Positions 23,934-35,605 of a stretch of 64,000 nt of DNA are shown here, piece by piece. The notes beneath the pieces are model-generated. The model saw only the letters and a program-made list of their open reading frames with translations. It was not told the origin of the DNA and made no database searches. The stretch is from Verpa conica (Eukaryota; Ascomycota; Pezizomycetes; Pezizales; Morchellaceae). The position numbers and the translations under genes were made by a program. Every line of letters begins with the position of its first letter. The first letter of the stretch is position 1. The stretch covers positions 868,001 to 932,000 of the forward strand of contig JAUFSD010000006.1 of NCBI GenBank assembly GCA_033030425.1, read 5' to 3'.

Positions 23934-24343
23934 CTATGCGGCAGGCCGAAACACTAAAGGGCTATATCAAGTGGTAAAGAGGATTTGAATTTGGTAGAGG
24001 GCTCTGTGGAAACCCTAAAGACGTTTTAGAGAAGTTACCCTGGGGCGACGCGTAGATTGACTAGTGAAATGCACAAGACGTGACGTGTTGCGGGACATTG
24101 GTGGCTGAGGGTATACAGCAGTGGCGCTATAGATGAGTCAAGCGGTGGCTTACAGCTAGGCGGGGCCGCATATGCGACCTAGGCATACATTTGACTAAGC
24201 TCACGATAATACGGATGAGGAAATAGGACAAGATAGCGGATCAAGTCGCCACCAATCGCCCAACGTCAACCGCCAACCACAGCTATAGCTTCGAGACTCG
24301 GTATCTAAGGGAGCTGGATTGTCTCTACTAATTTTTCAACGCG
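23934..24343. promoter_or_regulatory. Shared divergent promoter, Sae2-like / F-box gene
   Basis: 410 bp between the two start codons. No individual site can be supported. Confidence 0.4.
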
Positions 24344-26198
24344 ATGCCTAAGAGACCAACCTCAGAGTCGCCAGAGCCACCTTCGAAACGCCACCGCCCA
24401 AACTTTGTCCCCCACATTAAACGACTCAGCGACGAGCTGTTCCTAAGGATCGCCTCCTTCCTACCGATCTCTGACCTTACATCATTTCAGAGGGTATCAA
24501 AACGATTCTCTCGTATTGCAACAGACAGTCAGATCTGGAAGGCGCTCTTCTATGGACGATTTGTACGTCCTCGAGCTTCACGAATTCCAGGGGCCTCGAG
24601 AGCTCCGCCATCAAGTTTACACTATTCCTCGCGTAATTCAAGATGGCTAGAAGATGAAGGACTTGCAAGGACTAATGCAACCAATTGGAAAAATCTCTAC
24701 AAGCTACGTCACAACTGGAATAGAGGAATATGCAGTGTCAGTGAGATTGATATATCTGCAAATGAACCGCTCCCACCGCCGGTACCGCCATTACTAGTCA
24801 GACTGCACGAGGTACACAGGTCCACCTCGTTTCCTAGGCGATCACAGGTTGACCATGTGCCTTTGAATTAGGGAATGGTCTTCACCGCAGACTCAACGCG
24901 TGGTCTCCGTGCATGGAAATTACGGAGAGACTCGGAGGAGAACCTCATTGCTGATACAGGGCTGTACCAAGGCTCTCTAGACCTTGGTTCATACGGTGCA
25001 CCAACTGCTCTGGCTGTAGATGAGGATTGCGATGCAGCAAAATCTGTCAATATTACGGTCGGATTTGAAAAAGGAGGATTCGGAGTGTATCAGCTGGACA
25101 TAGGAGGGTCATCTTCAAAATTCATACTTCGTTACATCCATCCTCGAAGTAGTTCTTCTCCGGGAAATAGTTCACACGGACCGATGATCACCTCAATGGC
25201 TTACTGCATACCATACCTACTGACAATGACAGCCTCACAGCTTTTCACCGTCTATCGGTTCGAAGGATCAGCCGACATTGACATTGATGAGAGCAAGGAT
25301 AGTGCTGAAGACCGCGAGCGCATGATGCATGCACCGAAAATCCTCACATCCTTGCGTTCTCATACAGTCTGGCCCCCCTTATCACTTTCGCTTCGGCGAT
25401 CAGCCCAGAGCTCGATCATTGCTTGCATTGTCTACGCGTTCCCGCTATACATTTCAGGGTGGTCGGTGGGTATCCAAGAACTATGGTTTTCAGATGATGC
25501 AGATGGAGCTCATGACTCAAGAATTGCAACGGCTGTGCCATCCGGTTTTGACCCATTTCCTATTATTATTCCCAATTCATCACCGGCGAGCTCTTCCGCA
25601 CATAGTGGCGTTGGGTCAAGGTCACAGTCACAAGCGATTGGTACGCCTCTTGCTCAGCCTACCTGTCTTTCATACACACATCCGTAAGTGATATGACGCC
25701 TCCTAAGATCGAATTCGAAATCCCCGCTTTTTTAATCGTATCGAAGTTGTCTCAGTTGGGGAACCAACACTAACATTCTGGGACATTCCGTCTGATCTCA
25801 GATATCTACTCGCTTCACATGCCGACAACACTCTCACTCTCTATTTGGTCAAATCTACAGCTACTTCAGTTTCAATAGATTCTGGGCAACGCCTCTGGGG
25901 TCACACGTCTGGGGTCTCTACAGCCCAGGTCAGTTGTCGGGGTAAAGCGGTCTCTGTATCTACAAGAGGATCGGAACTCCGTGTATGGGAGCTTGAAGGT
26001 GGTGTATCAGAGAAAAGAAGATTGAATGCTAGTGTAAGAGTAGAGTCGTCCCAAACACATAAAGGTAAAGACGTAGGAGAAGAGTGGCGCGGGGACAGTC
26101 TAGGATGGCTGGGCGGATTTGATGAAGAAAATGTAGTAGTGCTGAGAGAGAAGGACGAAGGTAGACAGGCCTTGCTTGTCTACGATTTCACCCACTAG
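24344..26198 (+). CDS. F-box protein with WD40-like C-terminal region
   Basis: Probably a substrate-recognition subunit of an SCF ubiquitin ligase. Exons 24344-24811, 24872-25683 and 25802-26198 give 558 aa. The F-box lies at about 28-72 (RLSDELFLRIASFLPISDL, then FQRVSKRFSRIATDSQIWKALF). The rest has repeated beta-strand segments of WD40 type, such as GMVFTADSTRGLRAWKL, YLLASHADNTLTLYLV and AVSVSTRGSELRVWEL. Intron 2 is 118 nt with an ACTAAC branch about 25 nt before the acceptor; splicing it joins SYTHP to YLLASHADNT. No Cys-rich or kinase domain is present. The substrate is unknown. Confidence 0.86.
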
Positions 26199-27716
26199 AG
26201 ACATTATGAGCTCCGAAAGATTAGACAAAGAGGATATGGTGTCGAGTTTAGAGATCTGATGATACATGATGCGGCTATTTTAGGATCATGTTCGGGGATG
26301 CATAATACAGAGCCTTATCGTGCAGAAGCACGTGGGCATGGTGCATACTATTACATTTCTTTTTCTTATCCCAAAATCTTTGATTTCCATTCTGACGGAC
26401 GATCACCGCTAGGGCCCTAGATGCATACATTGGGCGATACAGCCTTGTAACTACCGTATTTACTCGAAAGAAGAGTCAGGACATAATCTAAAAGAGCACC
26501 GTAGGTGTGACCAGTCAAGTCTGTGGCAGCGCTGAAAATCAACTAGGATTTCCCTCTAAGTCCGAACTCTTTTTTTAATACATAGTAGTATTACAAGGTG
26601 GAAAATGCGGGGAGGAGGGGGCGCGGTGGTGGGCTTGCGATAGCGCCAAGAGGGGGTGGTGTATACATGTAGTACATAACCCGAAATGTGATATTTGTAC
26701 CAACTAGGTTGGATCTCTTCAGGGAACTATATGATAGTGGGGCAACGTTACAGCCCGTGACTCCTGGTTTACTCTCAGGCGCGTAGAGAATTCGTACGAG
26801 ATGAAGCAAGTTGAAACCCAGGAAATTTTGTATGCACAAGCACAAAGGGTAGAGTTGCTTGGTTGTGAAATGCGGGGAGGGAAGGGGGGAGGAGACCATG
26901 CCGCCAGGTTGAAAATGAAGTACTCTAGGCAGTCCCACATGGGCATTACACACAACCAAAATCTGTCCTTTAGCGGGACGGGAATCTTGACGGATATGTA
27001 CATCTGCATACATACCAGAAGAGTTGAAAGAGACCCACAAAGGGGTTAGGATTTGATCGAGCCAGGTGCTACCTACCTACCTACATACATGTAGTAGGTA
27101 TTCGCTTGTTTAGACTCAAGACAAACAATCGTTACAGAGCGAATGACGGCAGGGCATTCCCCTGTCAACTCGGAACGCGGAGTAGAATGCGGAGCGGGGT
27201 CCAATCGGCCCAGAAAATCTCCTTCCGGGACTGCTCTCGCCGTTTTCGGGGCGCCGAGAAAAAAGAAGCTTCCCCGCCTTGGCTCCTGTCTGCATATCGT
27301 TCGGGAAGGACTCACTTTACAGCCGCTAAGCCTGTACAGGCTAGGGATCGTAAGGTTAGAGCCCTCTCACGGCCCACGTTTGGGCTCTTGCCCCCCTGTC
27401 CAGTCCTGTTTTTTCTTTCTTTTTTTTTCTCGCCTTTTTTTCTACATTACTTTTTGCCCCGCTGTTTGTCTGGGCAGAGGTTTGGTCTAGTCACTACACT
27501 TCACTTCACCTCCCACAACCCACAACCCACGACCATCTCTCTTCATCCTTCACCTCTTCTCCACACACCCTGTTTCTCATCTTTCTCTGCTATTCTCTTT
27601 TTTCCATCTTTGTCCTTTGACCGTCAATTCCGCTTTTCTCACCTTCTCCATCCCACCCACTTTCAATCTCCGCCACCCCTCACACAAAAAATTAATCAAA
27701 TCAGGCCTTTTTCAAA
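26199..27716. other. Spacer with zinc-knuckle gene leader
   Basis: 1.5 kb. CCTA repeats lie near 27068-27082. From about 27400 to 27716 the plus strand is strongly pyrimidine-rich (C/T), as in promoters and leaders of highly expressed fungal genes. No gene is supported between; the overlapping open frames on both strands near 26600-27050 show no family. Confidence 0.5.
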
Positions 27717-29098
27717 ATGGAATATGGAGGGAATAATGTCCGTGCCTGCTACAACTGTTTGTCCTCCCGTCCTTCTAGATTAATATTTTCTTTTCATCGG
27801 TACCATCCATCGTCATCATTGCTGCGTTTCTGCCCCTCCAAGAGGGGTGGAAACGTCGTGATGGCCGGTTCCCCTAACAAGAAAAATATCCGATCTATTA
27901 CTACTACCCCACCTAAATCTTTCGCTCCTCTACCTCAAAATTGGTTCAGGGGGAGGGATGGTGGTGATTTTGGAGCTCGCGCTGATCAAAAATATAATGT
28001 AGGTGGCGAGGCTGGTCACCAGGTACTGCCTGTTTTTTTGGAATTTTTATTCGATAATGTGACCCGATTACTGATTGCAATTGAAGGCTCGCGAATGCCC
28101 CAAGCGTGGTACTCCCGTTTGGTAAATATTTCCCCCCCATCCTGCACGATCTTTCATGCTGCTTTGGGCGAATTTAAGATCGGATGGAATGTTTGAGCTG
28201 ACTTTGCATTTCTTTTTAGCTATAACTGTGGTCGTACGTTACCACCTGAAACCTATGATCCAAATAACTCGGATGAAATCTCCGCTGACTTACATGTGTT
28301 ATCTCTTGTTTGCAGAGGATGGTCATATGAGTATGTTTCCGCATTGAGGAATTGATTATCTTCTCCACTTTGCTTATTGAACTAACCAAATTTTTCAGGC
28401 CGGGACTGCACTAGCCCCGCGAAGGAGAAGAGCTGCTACCGCTGTGGCCAATCCGGTTAGTAACTTCCTATTCTGGCAATTCTCCCTTCTAATAGTTTGA
28501 TCTCGTGACCACATTTTTGCTGACTGTACACAACTTCACAGGTCATCTTTCTCGTGAGTGTAGTGAGCCTGCCGCCCCAGCCGGCGGTAACTTCGGTGGC
28601 AGCGGTGGAGGCTATGGTGGACAGGGCGGTAATGGCGCTGAATGCTACAAGTGCGGTAAAGTAGGGCATATCGCCCGCCAGTGCACCGCCGGTGGAATGC
28701 AGCAACAAGGTGGTGGTGGTGGCTATGCTTCTGCCTCAGGCGGCGGCAATCGTGCTCAGACCTGCTACTCTTGTGGTGGATACGGTATGCTCTTGTATAA
28801 ACACCATTACGGAGATTTCTTTACTAATGATCAATATTGTTGTAGGACATCTGTCTCGTGATTGCACCCAGGGCCAGAAATGCTACAACTGTGGTCAAAT
28901 CGGACATCTTTCTCGTGATTGCCCTAGTGAACAAGATCGTGTCTGCTACAAGTAAGTTGCATATTTTGATTCCTTAAACTGAAATCTCCGCCTAATAGAA
29001 TCTCTTTACGTAAATTTTCTTATACTAACCTTGGGTGGAATAGGTGCAAACAACCTGGTCACGTCATGGCCGCTTGCCCCGAGGGACAAGCCGCGTAG
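27717..29098 (+). CDS. GIS2: Seven-CCHC zinc-knuckle protein (GIS2/Byr3/CNBP type)
   Basis: A single-stranded nucleic-acid-binding protein; relatives bind mRNA and affect translation and stress granules. Nine exons: 27717-27756, 28003-28022, 28087-28121, 28220-28233, 28316-28330, 28399-28455, 28542-28784, 28846-28951 and 29044-29098; 194 aa. Splicing restores seven C-x2-C-x4-H-x4-C knuckles: CYNCGEAGHQAREC, CYNCGQDGHMSRDC, CYRCGQSGHLSREC, CYKCGKVGHIARQC, CYSCGGYGHLSRDC, CYNCGQIGHLSRDC and CYKCKQPGHVMAAC. A Gly-rich linker sits between knuckles 3 and 4. Exons 2, 4 and 5 are only 20, 14 and 15 nt, and most introns interrupt a knuckle. Intron 1 is long (246 nt). The donor GTACGT in exon 4 was chosen because it alone keeps the C-x2-C-x4-H spacing. 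Confidence 0.93.
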
Positions 29099-32000
29099 TG
29101 GCATGTATCAATTACCAACGCCTGATGTTCAAAAAAGTTCAAGCTGCATAGGTGTTTACGGTTGGGTTTGTTTTTAATGAACCGAATTTTTGTTTTTTTT
29201 TACTTTCTTTCGAAAAGTTTCTTTTCTTTTTTCTTGTATGCATTTTTCTTCAATCTCTAGGGTTAAGTGGGGTTCCATCGAACAAAACAAAATACGAGGG
29301 ATCGGTGGAGAAATGATCGTCCATCTAGTACCTCAATCTCATGACTACTGGTTACGGAAAAAGAAAAAAGGAAAAAGAAATGTTGACGATACTACTCATT
29401 GGGTTCTTTCTGGTTAACCTTCGGCTTGGGTCTTTTTTTGCTTCTTCCAATTTCTGTACTTTCTTTTCTTTTCCCTTGCTTCTCCTCTCTTGTTCATTTA
29501 GCTGGTGTATCTTTGGGTGCCCGCGGTTGTCTTTTTGGGAACGGCCGGTCTTTGGGAAGGGAAGCATGGTCACAAAAAGTCTGATTATGAAGAACGGAAA
29601 GAGTCAATTCGATCAATTAAATGTACCGCTATTCCCGCTGCACCTTCAGTCTTGACAAAAAATCATAGGGCTGATTATGAGGAAATTGATATTTTCCATA
29701 GTGGTTCCCCATATATTTTTTATTGGATGTGCACGCATGCGGTGTTTCGTTCCACCGGCTGTGAAAAGTTCACCCAGCTGGCCAGATAGTCAGTTGGTAG
29801 GTACCCGAGTCAATAGGGTCTTAGAGTCAGTTGATAATTGAGCCTTTACTATTTCACCCGAATCGAGTAAGGCCAGGTAGATCTGAACTGCCCCCCTTCG
29901 GGACATCATGTAGGACCGGCGGCTAAGCTACCGGTACCAAGTCCTTTCCTTACACAGATCCTTACCGGGTCTCCCGATGGGTCCCCCCCTTCAAGTGTAA
30001 ACTTATCCTTTGTGAGTGGGGCTATTCTTACGGTCACGTCTACCGCCTATGTCGTTTGTTCGCTATTGGCGAATAGTGGTTAGGACTCAGGAACATGTAT
30101 TGGCGATCAATTCATGCCCTCATTTTTGCCTGGTTGCCGTAGACATGCCTAAACGCCAGTCCACTCCTCCCCTCTTGTAGATCCGGCTCTAGAATTTTAG
30201 AACCGACACTATGCGATATATGGGATAGAATAGAGAGGGGGCCAATTCTAAGCCTGTAGAAATAAGCACTTGAGTATTCCACGTGATGTTCCCTAGCACT
30301 AATCTAGTAAGCGTCCTTATCGATAACGATAAGGGATAAAATTGGCCCCCCCCCAGACCCTAGAATAAAATAAAACCTGACGATAAGCTGCGGAACGAAA
30401 ATAGGCTTTCCGAAGGTCACAGGGGGAGGGGGGAGGGGGGAGGGGGTTAATGCAATCGAAACTGCAAATTCTGGAAGTTCTAGACTCCGATTCTTAGAGT
30501 ATGAGATCAGAGATCAAATCGCGTTCGCACTCCTTCACCGGTCGCGCTTAGCGTAGAGTAAAGGGTGCCATTCGTCTCCCAGTATAATAAAATATCAGGA
30601 CCTAATGGGGTATATATCTCGTTGTATGGTTAGAAAAAAATGTTTTGGATCAATTAAGGTAATAGTTGTAGCTTGTAGTTCCCGCGTGCACTTTAGTTTT
30701 TGGTGGGTTAGTCGACTGCCAGGGTCGTGAAGGTGGACCGAGACTTAAGGGTAAACACCATGCAGGATCACCGTCATCGTGCATGGGAAGACTTTAATTA
30801 TCAGGATCTTAGGAACCCGTCTCCCGCATTCGGGTCGCGGAGAAGCTACCCCCGTCATTCACATCATCCATCACTTCTCTCCGCTTGTTAATTCCCTAAA
30901 TCTAAGTATCAGCTGTCAAAGCGCATTCCTTGAGGTTGTGAGGCGCGTTAGCGGATCTCTAGTAAATAACTATAATGGGTATCTGGGTGGGTAAGAATCG
31001 GTACGGCTGCGGAACAGTAAGTCCGGAGGGTGCGCAATGGCGGGGTTTAATATTGCGATTATTATTATGTATTCACATGCGAAGAGTTCAGACGAAACTG
31101 ATGTCAGATACTACCTTTTTTTGAAAGGGAGTATTCAGTACCAGTACTTCGCTACCATGAGTATTGTGATGTCAATGGATGTAGAGCGACGAGGTGCATT
31201 AACTTCTGCACTTTATTGACATTTTAGACTTGTAAATGCAGCACCTACCGAGCCAACCGAAGCTCGCCGCTTGCAGATTATTGGGCAAGAAGCTCAATGT
31301 GGAGGGAGGGGGCAGAACTGAAGCTGAAACGGTGCACATGTGCTCAGCTCTTACAAGAGAAGCGAATCTTACCCTCCGTTTGGTCCCAGCAAGCAGGTCG
31401 TGTGATGCACCGATCCGTCCACCCGCATATCATGCAAGGGATCCACTCAGCGATAGGAAAAAGGAACCTCTGAGTGCTCATTCAGGATGAGAGATGCAGG
31501 GGTTTTTCCATTGCAGAAGGGCAAAGGACATGTATCTATCGTTGGTATTGTAACTTTCTCAATTGTGCCAATTGTGCGCACGATTCTTTCAGGGCTATAG
31601 CACCTGGTAAGCGGTGGCAGCATCCTAAGGCTAGATGTGGCATTGAGTACAAGGTCCAACAGGGCTGAAACCAAGTTCCCCATCATTTACCGTTACCATT
31701 TTTGTGGGTACATCTGGTATCGTCTTGCGTGTGCAGTACGTGCAATAAGTTCACGGGCGCCCAGAGAACACGATTCAATGGTGAATAGCCAAGTAGGAAA
31801 GAATCAATGCCATGCGTTTCTCTGTTTACGGTGATACGAAGTCTTTCCCTTTTGGCAGCGTACGCAACCTGTACGGCGTTCTACAAAGGGCGAATGAGTA
31901 ATTGCCCGATCGATCTGGAGATTTCAGTTGAGCCGCGTCATGTCGGTGGCTGTCGTCTCTCTGCCCTTCTACCCTATTCTTTGGTTGCAACACCACCACC

Positions 32001-34438
32001 ATCTTCTCCTCCTCCTCCGAGCCCGTCCGGTATGATTTCTAAGGCACCTCGGCGCTCAATTGATCGGGAATTGGACCTTTTTACTTCCCCTCTTTTCTTT
32101 GCTCGTAGAAATCGCCCTAAATTACTGAACGATGGAGGGTGAGTAGTCTAGTGGAGAATCTGAGGCGGATGATGACGAGAAGTCGGAGCGTAAAAAGGTC
32201 ATGCGTGATTCGTAAGTTAGAGAATCAAACGCAAAGTCCGGACGAAAAGTCTTAGTTTCCCTCTGTATTTGTGAGGTGTCGTTTTTTTTTAGGGGGGGTC
32301 AACATCTTGAGTTGACCGCCGTCGCCGCGTTTCGAATGACACGCCCTGCTCCCTATTTACAAGAAGTGAATGGGTGGACGAACCTTGTGACATGAATGTT
32401 TCCCCTTTAAATATTATGGTCTTTATTTTATATCTTGGCCGTGTATAGCTACGTAGAACGCTACCATAGTCGCAATTGAGTTTGTATTTTTCGAGGCGGT
32501 GGATGTTCGTGTCGGAAGCCTTATCTTCACCTACCCCGCTCTCTCTGCTCCCAGTGCGTGTTCAGCCTGCCACATAGCCCCTCTCTTGTTGACTTGAAAT
32601 CTTACTGCCAGTCTGGCGATTGCTGGCTCGCTTCTGACGTTTCAATTGAGGTTTATTTGCAATTGAGTTTTGTGCATGCGGTAGCCTTGTTGCTGTGACC
32701 TATCTATGGCCGTTCTGCCTTGATTCTCCCGCCATACCTGCCTGCTCTACTGTCTGCGTATTAACCAACAGTCCTGGTGGATACTGATTTGGCATGTGCT
32801 TTTGGGGGGGGATGTGGTAGTATGTACGTGTAGCATCATACTTAGAGTGCAAGAGCGAGACAGACTGGGAGAGGGGGTCTGAATCTTGGGACCCAGTCAG
32901 CCCCTTGCTTGAATTGCTCACACCGATACCGGCCCTGCAGAAATAAATGTAAATCCATTGTAAGATACCCTGCAAGAAGAGGATTCTCTTCTTTTTAGGG
33001 ATGCACTCGTTAGTCACCTGTCGCTAGCCAGTGAGGCCCCTCCAAGTGACTCTTATTACTCTGTTCGCGTGCGCGGCGGCCGCTGAGCCCCGAGCTAGGC
33101 CAGGTACGGGAATAGCAGCCTCAACTAGGCTGTCATCCCACCAGTCATCCGCCTCACTCGTTCCCCTCCATCATCTTGATGAGTTTTGTCTCTCTAACAG
33201 ACGGAGAATTACGGGGGAGAGTGGAGGACGGTAGAAGGAGGGGGGGTTGTCGCTCCTCGCTCCTCAACACTCACCACTACGACACCAACAACCCCCCCTT
33301 CTTCTATTACACCCCCACCCCTGTCCCTATTATCTCGAACTTTCCTGCTGCTATCTCACGCGCTCCTGTTTTGCTCTCTTGGGAACAGACGGGACATGCA
33401 CTGTACTATGGCTCACCACTCACAAACACACATCATTCTTCCGCTCACAGAGGGCAGTGACCGGGAATTTAGTTAATTAATAGCAGCGGAGTTGCTGGCA
33501 TTGTATGCTTTAGCTAGCTAGCTGTACTGTAAAGTACATAATGGTACGGCTGCTGCCTTCCTTACGTGCCTGGCAGGCCAGAGCCCAGATTACTTCGATT
33601 GCCTTCGGTGCTGTTCGCACATAGTATGTCAAGGAGGTGTGGCGAATCAATTGAATTTGTCCTGTTTCCAAATACAATGTCCAGTCACCGCTCACATATT
33701 TATTACTAGATTTACAAAACATTTTCCAAGGCTGCTTGTGTTCCCTGTGTACCCACAAGCAAGTCGAGTCGAGTCGGTGACCGAGTCTATCAGCCTTTAA
33801 CTGAGCGGCGGGACCCACTGACTAACCTGTGCCTGCCTGGTGGACCTCTCTACTGCGCAGTCGGACATGAGAGCTGCCCTCAGCGCTTGCACCAGGGAAC
33901 ACATAGGTGGGAGGTGTGAGTGAATGAGTGATCATGGTATTATTCTATTTCAGGTCACTCTCCCCCACCCGCTCACCTACGTTCTATCTGCCTCCCCCTC
34001 CCTTTGTTCGGTGTCCTCTTCCTTGTGTCCTGCCTCAATACACACGCAAGCCATTAAGCACGCACCCTAGCCTTCCTCCCACACCTTCCTTGACTGCCTG
34101 ACATTATTATAACGCCGTGCTCCCCCCTTCGCCTTATCCCATTCCCTCCTGATCCTCCTTGCTTCACTTCAACTACCACGCTCACAATCTAAACACATTT
34201 CATTCGCCATAAAGATATTCAGAGCTATAGATAAAGCTTCTTCTTCCCCAGAACAACGCTATTGCTTAACTATTTGTGGGTTCCAATTACTCAGAGCTTC
34301 TCACCAATTATATGGTTCCAATTCAAACCCGGATTTCAAAGCTTAATTACGCATTATCATCTAGCACCCCGAGCTACTCATAGCTCTCTATATAAGAGCG
34401 GACGACAAGCCTGCAATCTCACAGCTACATACACAGCT
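29099..34438. other. Long gene-poor spacer
   Basis: 5.3 kb. The first 450 bases are T-rich, probably the zinc-knuckle gene's 3' UTR. Further along are a small hairpin (30315-30334), a weak inverted repeat around 30230-30365, a G-tract (30422-30446), a pyrimidine-rich tract ending CTCGTAG at about 32105 with a possible leader exon, and CT-rich sequence from about 33930 that probably belongs to the SWIRM gene promoter. No protein gene could be supported. Confidence 0.5.
30422..30446 (+). repeat. G-tract repeat (GGGGGA units)
   Basis: Four runs of five or more G separated by single A bases on the plus strand. This could fold as a G-quadruplex. Confidence 0.7.
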
Positions 34439-35605
34439 ATGGACGCTACCCCTATGAGCTACTCACAGACCCCTTCACTCACAAAGACTGGTGTACTGGC
34501 CTCTCCTCCTGAACTCTCCAACAGCCTGGACAGATTCCCTTCACCAACTCCCTCAAATACAAACCGGTGTCTGTTTTCAACCCCAATGTCTGGCGTCCAG
34601 CACTCTCCAATTGACAAAATGTCTATCGCTGCCGCAACGAATCCAACCCCAATGACGATGCTATCTCCTCCCCCTTCGCCAGCAGTACGACGGCTTTCCT
34701 CGCCTTCAATTTCAATTTCTTCACCTTCATCCGGAATTACTGATGGGGTCCTATTTCCTCAAACTGGGCATGCAATCTCGCTCGAGACACCTCTTTTTGA
34801 CGTCTCAGAGCAATTTGAGCCTTTGATCCAGGACGTCATCTCTTCTAAGACTAAGCGAAAGTCAGACTCACGACCCAAACCTACCGACGAGGAGTACAAT
34901 GCTTTCGTTTCCTGTGCCTGGCGATTGTACCAAAGTAACCCGCGAGACTGGCTCCGACGGGAGAAAGCGAACATGAAGATCATGGATAGAGCGGGTAGTA
35001 GCAGAATTCAGAAGGCAACCGCATTAACTGGGTACACCAAACGCAACATTGCACCTGCCCGATCGGCTAATACTGGAACATCCGCCCTGAAGCCACGAAC
35101 TCAGGTTCGCTCTGCACGAACACCAAGAGCTACCCCTAAAGTAAACGCAATTGATAACTTCGCTTACTCAGACGGGCGCCTCCCAACACCTCAGACACCA
35201 TCATCCGCCCCAGTCCGCGCAAGGGCGGTGGCAACACGAGAGGACGCGGACTTTGATGCTATCCCCGACATGTCTCCGCCACTTGACACTCTACTTGGTT
35301 CCAAATGCCTCAAGGCTGACTGGAAAGGTACTGTCCTCGATCTCTCGGATGACCCGCATGCCAGCCTTCTTCACCCTGCCGAGCTTCATCTCGCTTCCGT
35401 GCTCCGCCTATCTTGTGCTTCGTACCTTACTTCTAAGCGACGAATCTTCCAGATGAAAGTTGAGAGGGAAAGAATGGGTTTGAAATTCATGAAGACTGAT
35501 TCTCAGAAGGCTTGCAAGATCGATGTCAACAAGGCCTCGAAATTGTGGACTGCTTACGAGAAGGTTGGCTGGTTTGATAGACGATATATCCAGAAGTACT
35601 TGTAA
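34439..35605 (+). CDS. SWIRM-domain protein (Laf1/Fun19-like)
   Basis: SWIRM domains bind DNA or histone-modifying complexes; S. pombe Laf1/Laf2 associate with the Clr6 histone deacetylase complex. A single exon with ATG at 34439 encodes 388 aa. The SWIRM domain fills the C-terminus (about 305-388): LHPAELHLASVLRLSCASYL, then TSKRRIFQ and a final helix pair ending NKASKLWTAYEKVGWFDRRY. The N-terminal 300 residues are disordered, rich in Ser/Pro/Thr with SP/TP motifs and a central conserved patch, DEEYNAFVSCAWRLYQSNPR, seen in this fungal subfamily. The frame is open further upstream without an ATG, so 34439 is chosen. The gene-poor sequence upstream suggests a long leader or regulatory region. 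Confidence 0.86.
   Translation: MDATPMSYSQTPSLTKTGVLASPPELSNSLDRFPSPTPSNTNRCLFSTPMSGVQHSPIDKMSIAAATNPTPMTMLSPPPSPAVRRLSSPSISISSPSSGITDGVLFPQTGHAISLETPLFDVSEQFEPLIQDVISSKTKRKSDSRPKPTDEEYNAFVSCAWRLYQSNPRDWLRREKANMKIMDRAGSSRIQKATALTGYTKRNIAPARSANTGTSALKPRTQVRSARTPRATPKVNAIDNFAYSDGRLPTPQTPSSAPVRARAVATREDADFDAIPDMSPPLDTLLGSKCLKADWKGTVLDLSDDPHASLLHPAELHLASVLRLSCASYLTSKRRIFQMKVERERMGLKFMKTDSQKACKIDVNKASKLWTAYEKVGWFDRRYIQKYL

Noticed and set aside
26591..27049. Overlapping open frames on both strands
   Set aside because: No family resemblance and no splice continuation. Treated as spacer.
29786..29900. tRNA-like A-box sequence (TAGTCAGTTGG)
   Set aside because: No convincing cloverleaf or B box. 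Not enough to call a tRNA, pseudogene or SINE.
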